Shown in pieces: positions 63,571-64,000 of a stretch of 64,000 nucleotides of DNA. A model generated the notes under the pieces. That model saw nothing but the letters and a program-made list of their open reading frames with translations, was not told where the DNA came from and ran no database searches. This DNA is from Chrysogorgia sp. JL179-B06 (taxonomy: Eukaryota; Cnidaria; Anthozoa; Scleralcyonacea; Chrysogorgiidae): assembly GCA_035772405.1 (NCBI GenBank), contig JAYKKM010000428.1:2331001-2395000 (forward strand), written 5' to 3'. Both the position numbers and the translations under genes were made by a program. Each line of letters begins with the position of its first letter. The stretch's first letter is position 1.

Positions 63571-64000
63571 AACCATTTAATTCGGAAAAAACGAACCGTG
63601 GAAATATTAAATTCGGGGAAAATCTGGTCGGGGAAAATCTGCAGGTCTAGGAAAGAAGTGAGAGAAGCGAACGAGTGAGATATCATGTTCAACACGAGAA
63701 ATAAATATCAATTTCCAAACATCTATGTATATTATTCTGTTTATTTCATAAACATTAACACGGACAATCTAAATTGAGAATTAATGTTTACTTCACTCAA
63801 AAAAGATATCTTCCCACGTCAAAATATCGTATTTTGGCGTGTGTTCATGAAATACGATTTTTCTCAGTGGCCAAAAACTCTATATCACACTAATGTTTAT
63901 GAAATTAAGCAAGTTATTATGCGTGTTGTAGAAATGAGTATACATTAAGAGATTTGATGTTTGGTTTCTGAAACTATATGTCAACGATTCAGGCAATTTT
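63571..64000 (+). other. UBR3 intron 3, no gene seen
   Basis: AT-rich sequence with a small inverted pair around AATATCGTATTTTGGCG (63,821-63,865). TTTGGTTTCTGAAACTATATGTC at 63,959 echoes 44,080-44,100 (TTTGGTTGCTGAAACTATATATGTC), so a repeat may begin here. Confidence 0.35.

Overview
This is a eukaryotic, almost certainly invertebrate metazoan, nuclear DNA window. It is AT-rich, its host genes are cut into short exons by long introns, and most of the rest is transposon debris, foldback elements and minisatellites. The exact phylum cannot be fixed from sequence alone. The mix of Penelope-like, CR1/Jockey-like, Tc1/pogo-like and very many hairpin elements would suit a cnidarian or another non-vertebrate animal (inference). 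Most long open frames here are open tandem repeats, not genes.

Three host genes can be read. (1) At the left edge, minus strand (1-391), lies the 5' exon of an aquaporin-11/12-type channel with the unorthodox NPC box; it runs off the window. (2) The whole minus-strand interval 5,550-50,934 is one gene, AAAS (ALADIN, the WD40 nucleoporin). I assembled it by eye as 17 coding exons (1,524 nt, 507 codons plus stop) in which every splice phase agrees. (3) Head-to-head with it, on the plus strand from 51,253, is UBR3, an N-recognin-type E3 ligase; exons 1-3 (51,253-51,668, 59,551-59,681, 62,812-63,174) carry the complete UBR box and the segment after it, and the gene continues beyond the right edge. 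AAAS and UBR3 start codons are only 318 bp apart, so they probably share a bidirectional promoter.

Region by region: 0.4-5.5 kb is intergenic, with foldback elements and a dead Tc1-like transposon (3.44-4.60 kb). 5.6-8 kb has the last AAAS exons, foldback repeats and a pogo-like deletion derivative (7.04-7.49 kb). 8.86-11.07 kb is a two-unit-type minisatellite. 11-19 kb is a repeat-rich intron with LINE fragments. 19-27 kb holds AAAS exons 9-15 among SINEs and hairpins, with one 5' splice site embedded in a 20-bp minisatellite (21.94-22.20 kb). 27-36 kb holds exons 5-9 plus a 2.9-kb foldback transposon with target duplication and a paralogous empty site. 41.2-43.8 kb is a 2.7-kb CTCCAA/CTCCTA/ACATGT simple-repeat field; 44.56-45.29 kb is another 20-bp minisatellite. 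45.8-48.2 kb is a dead non-LTR retrotransposon. 51.7-62.8 kb (UBR3 introns) contains a 1-kb TIR element, an RT fragment between TCTG microsatellites, a broken Penelope-like element with a GIY-YIG endonuclease remnant, and several tandem arrays.

The genes are not an operon. AAAS acts at the nuclear pore, UBR3 in ubiquitin-dependent protein turnover and AQP11-like in intracellular membranes; only the AAAS-UBR3 promoter proximity hints at joint control. The most unusual material is structural: splice-site multiplication by a minisatellite, the foldback transposon with its natural empty site, hammerhead-ribozyme-like motifs in short repeats, and families of hairpins that share only their termini.
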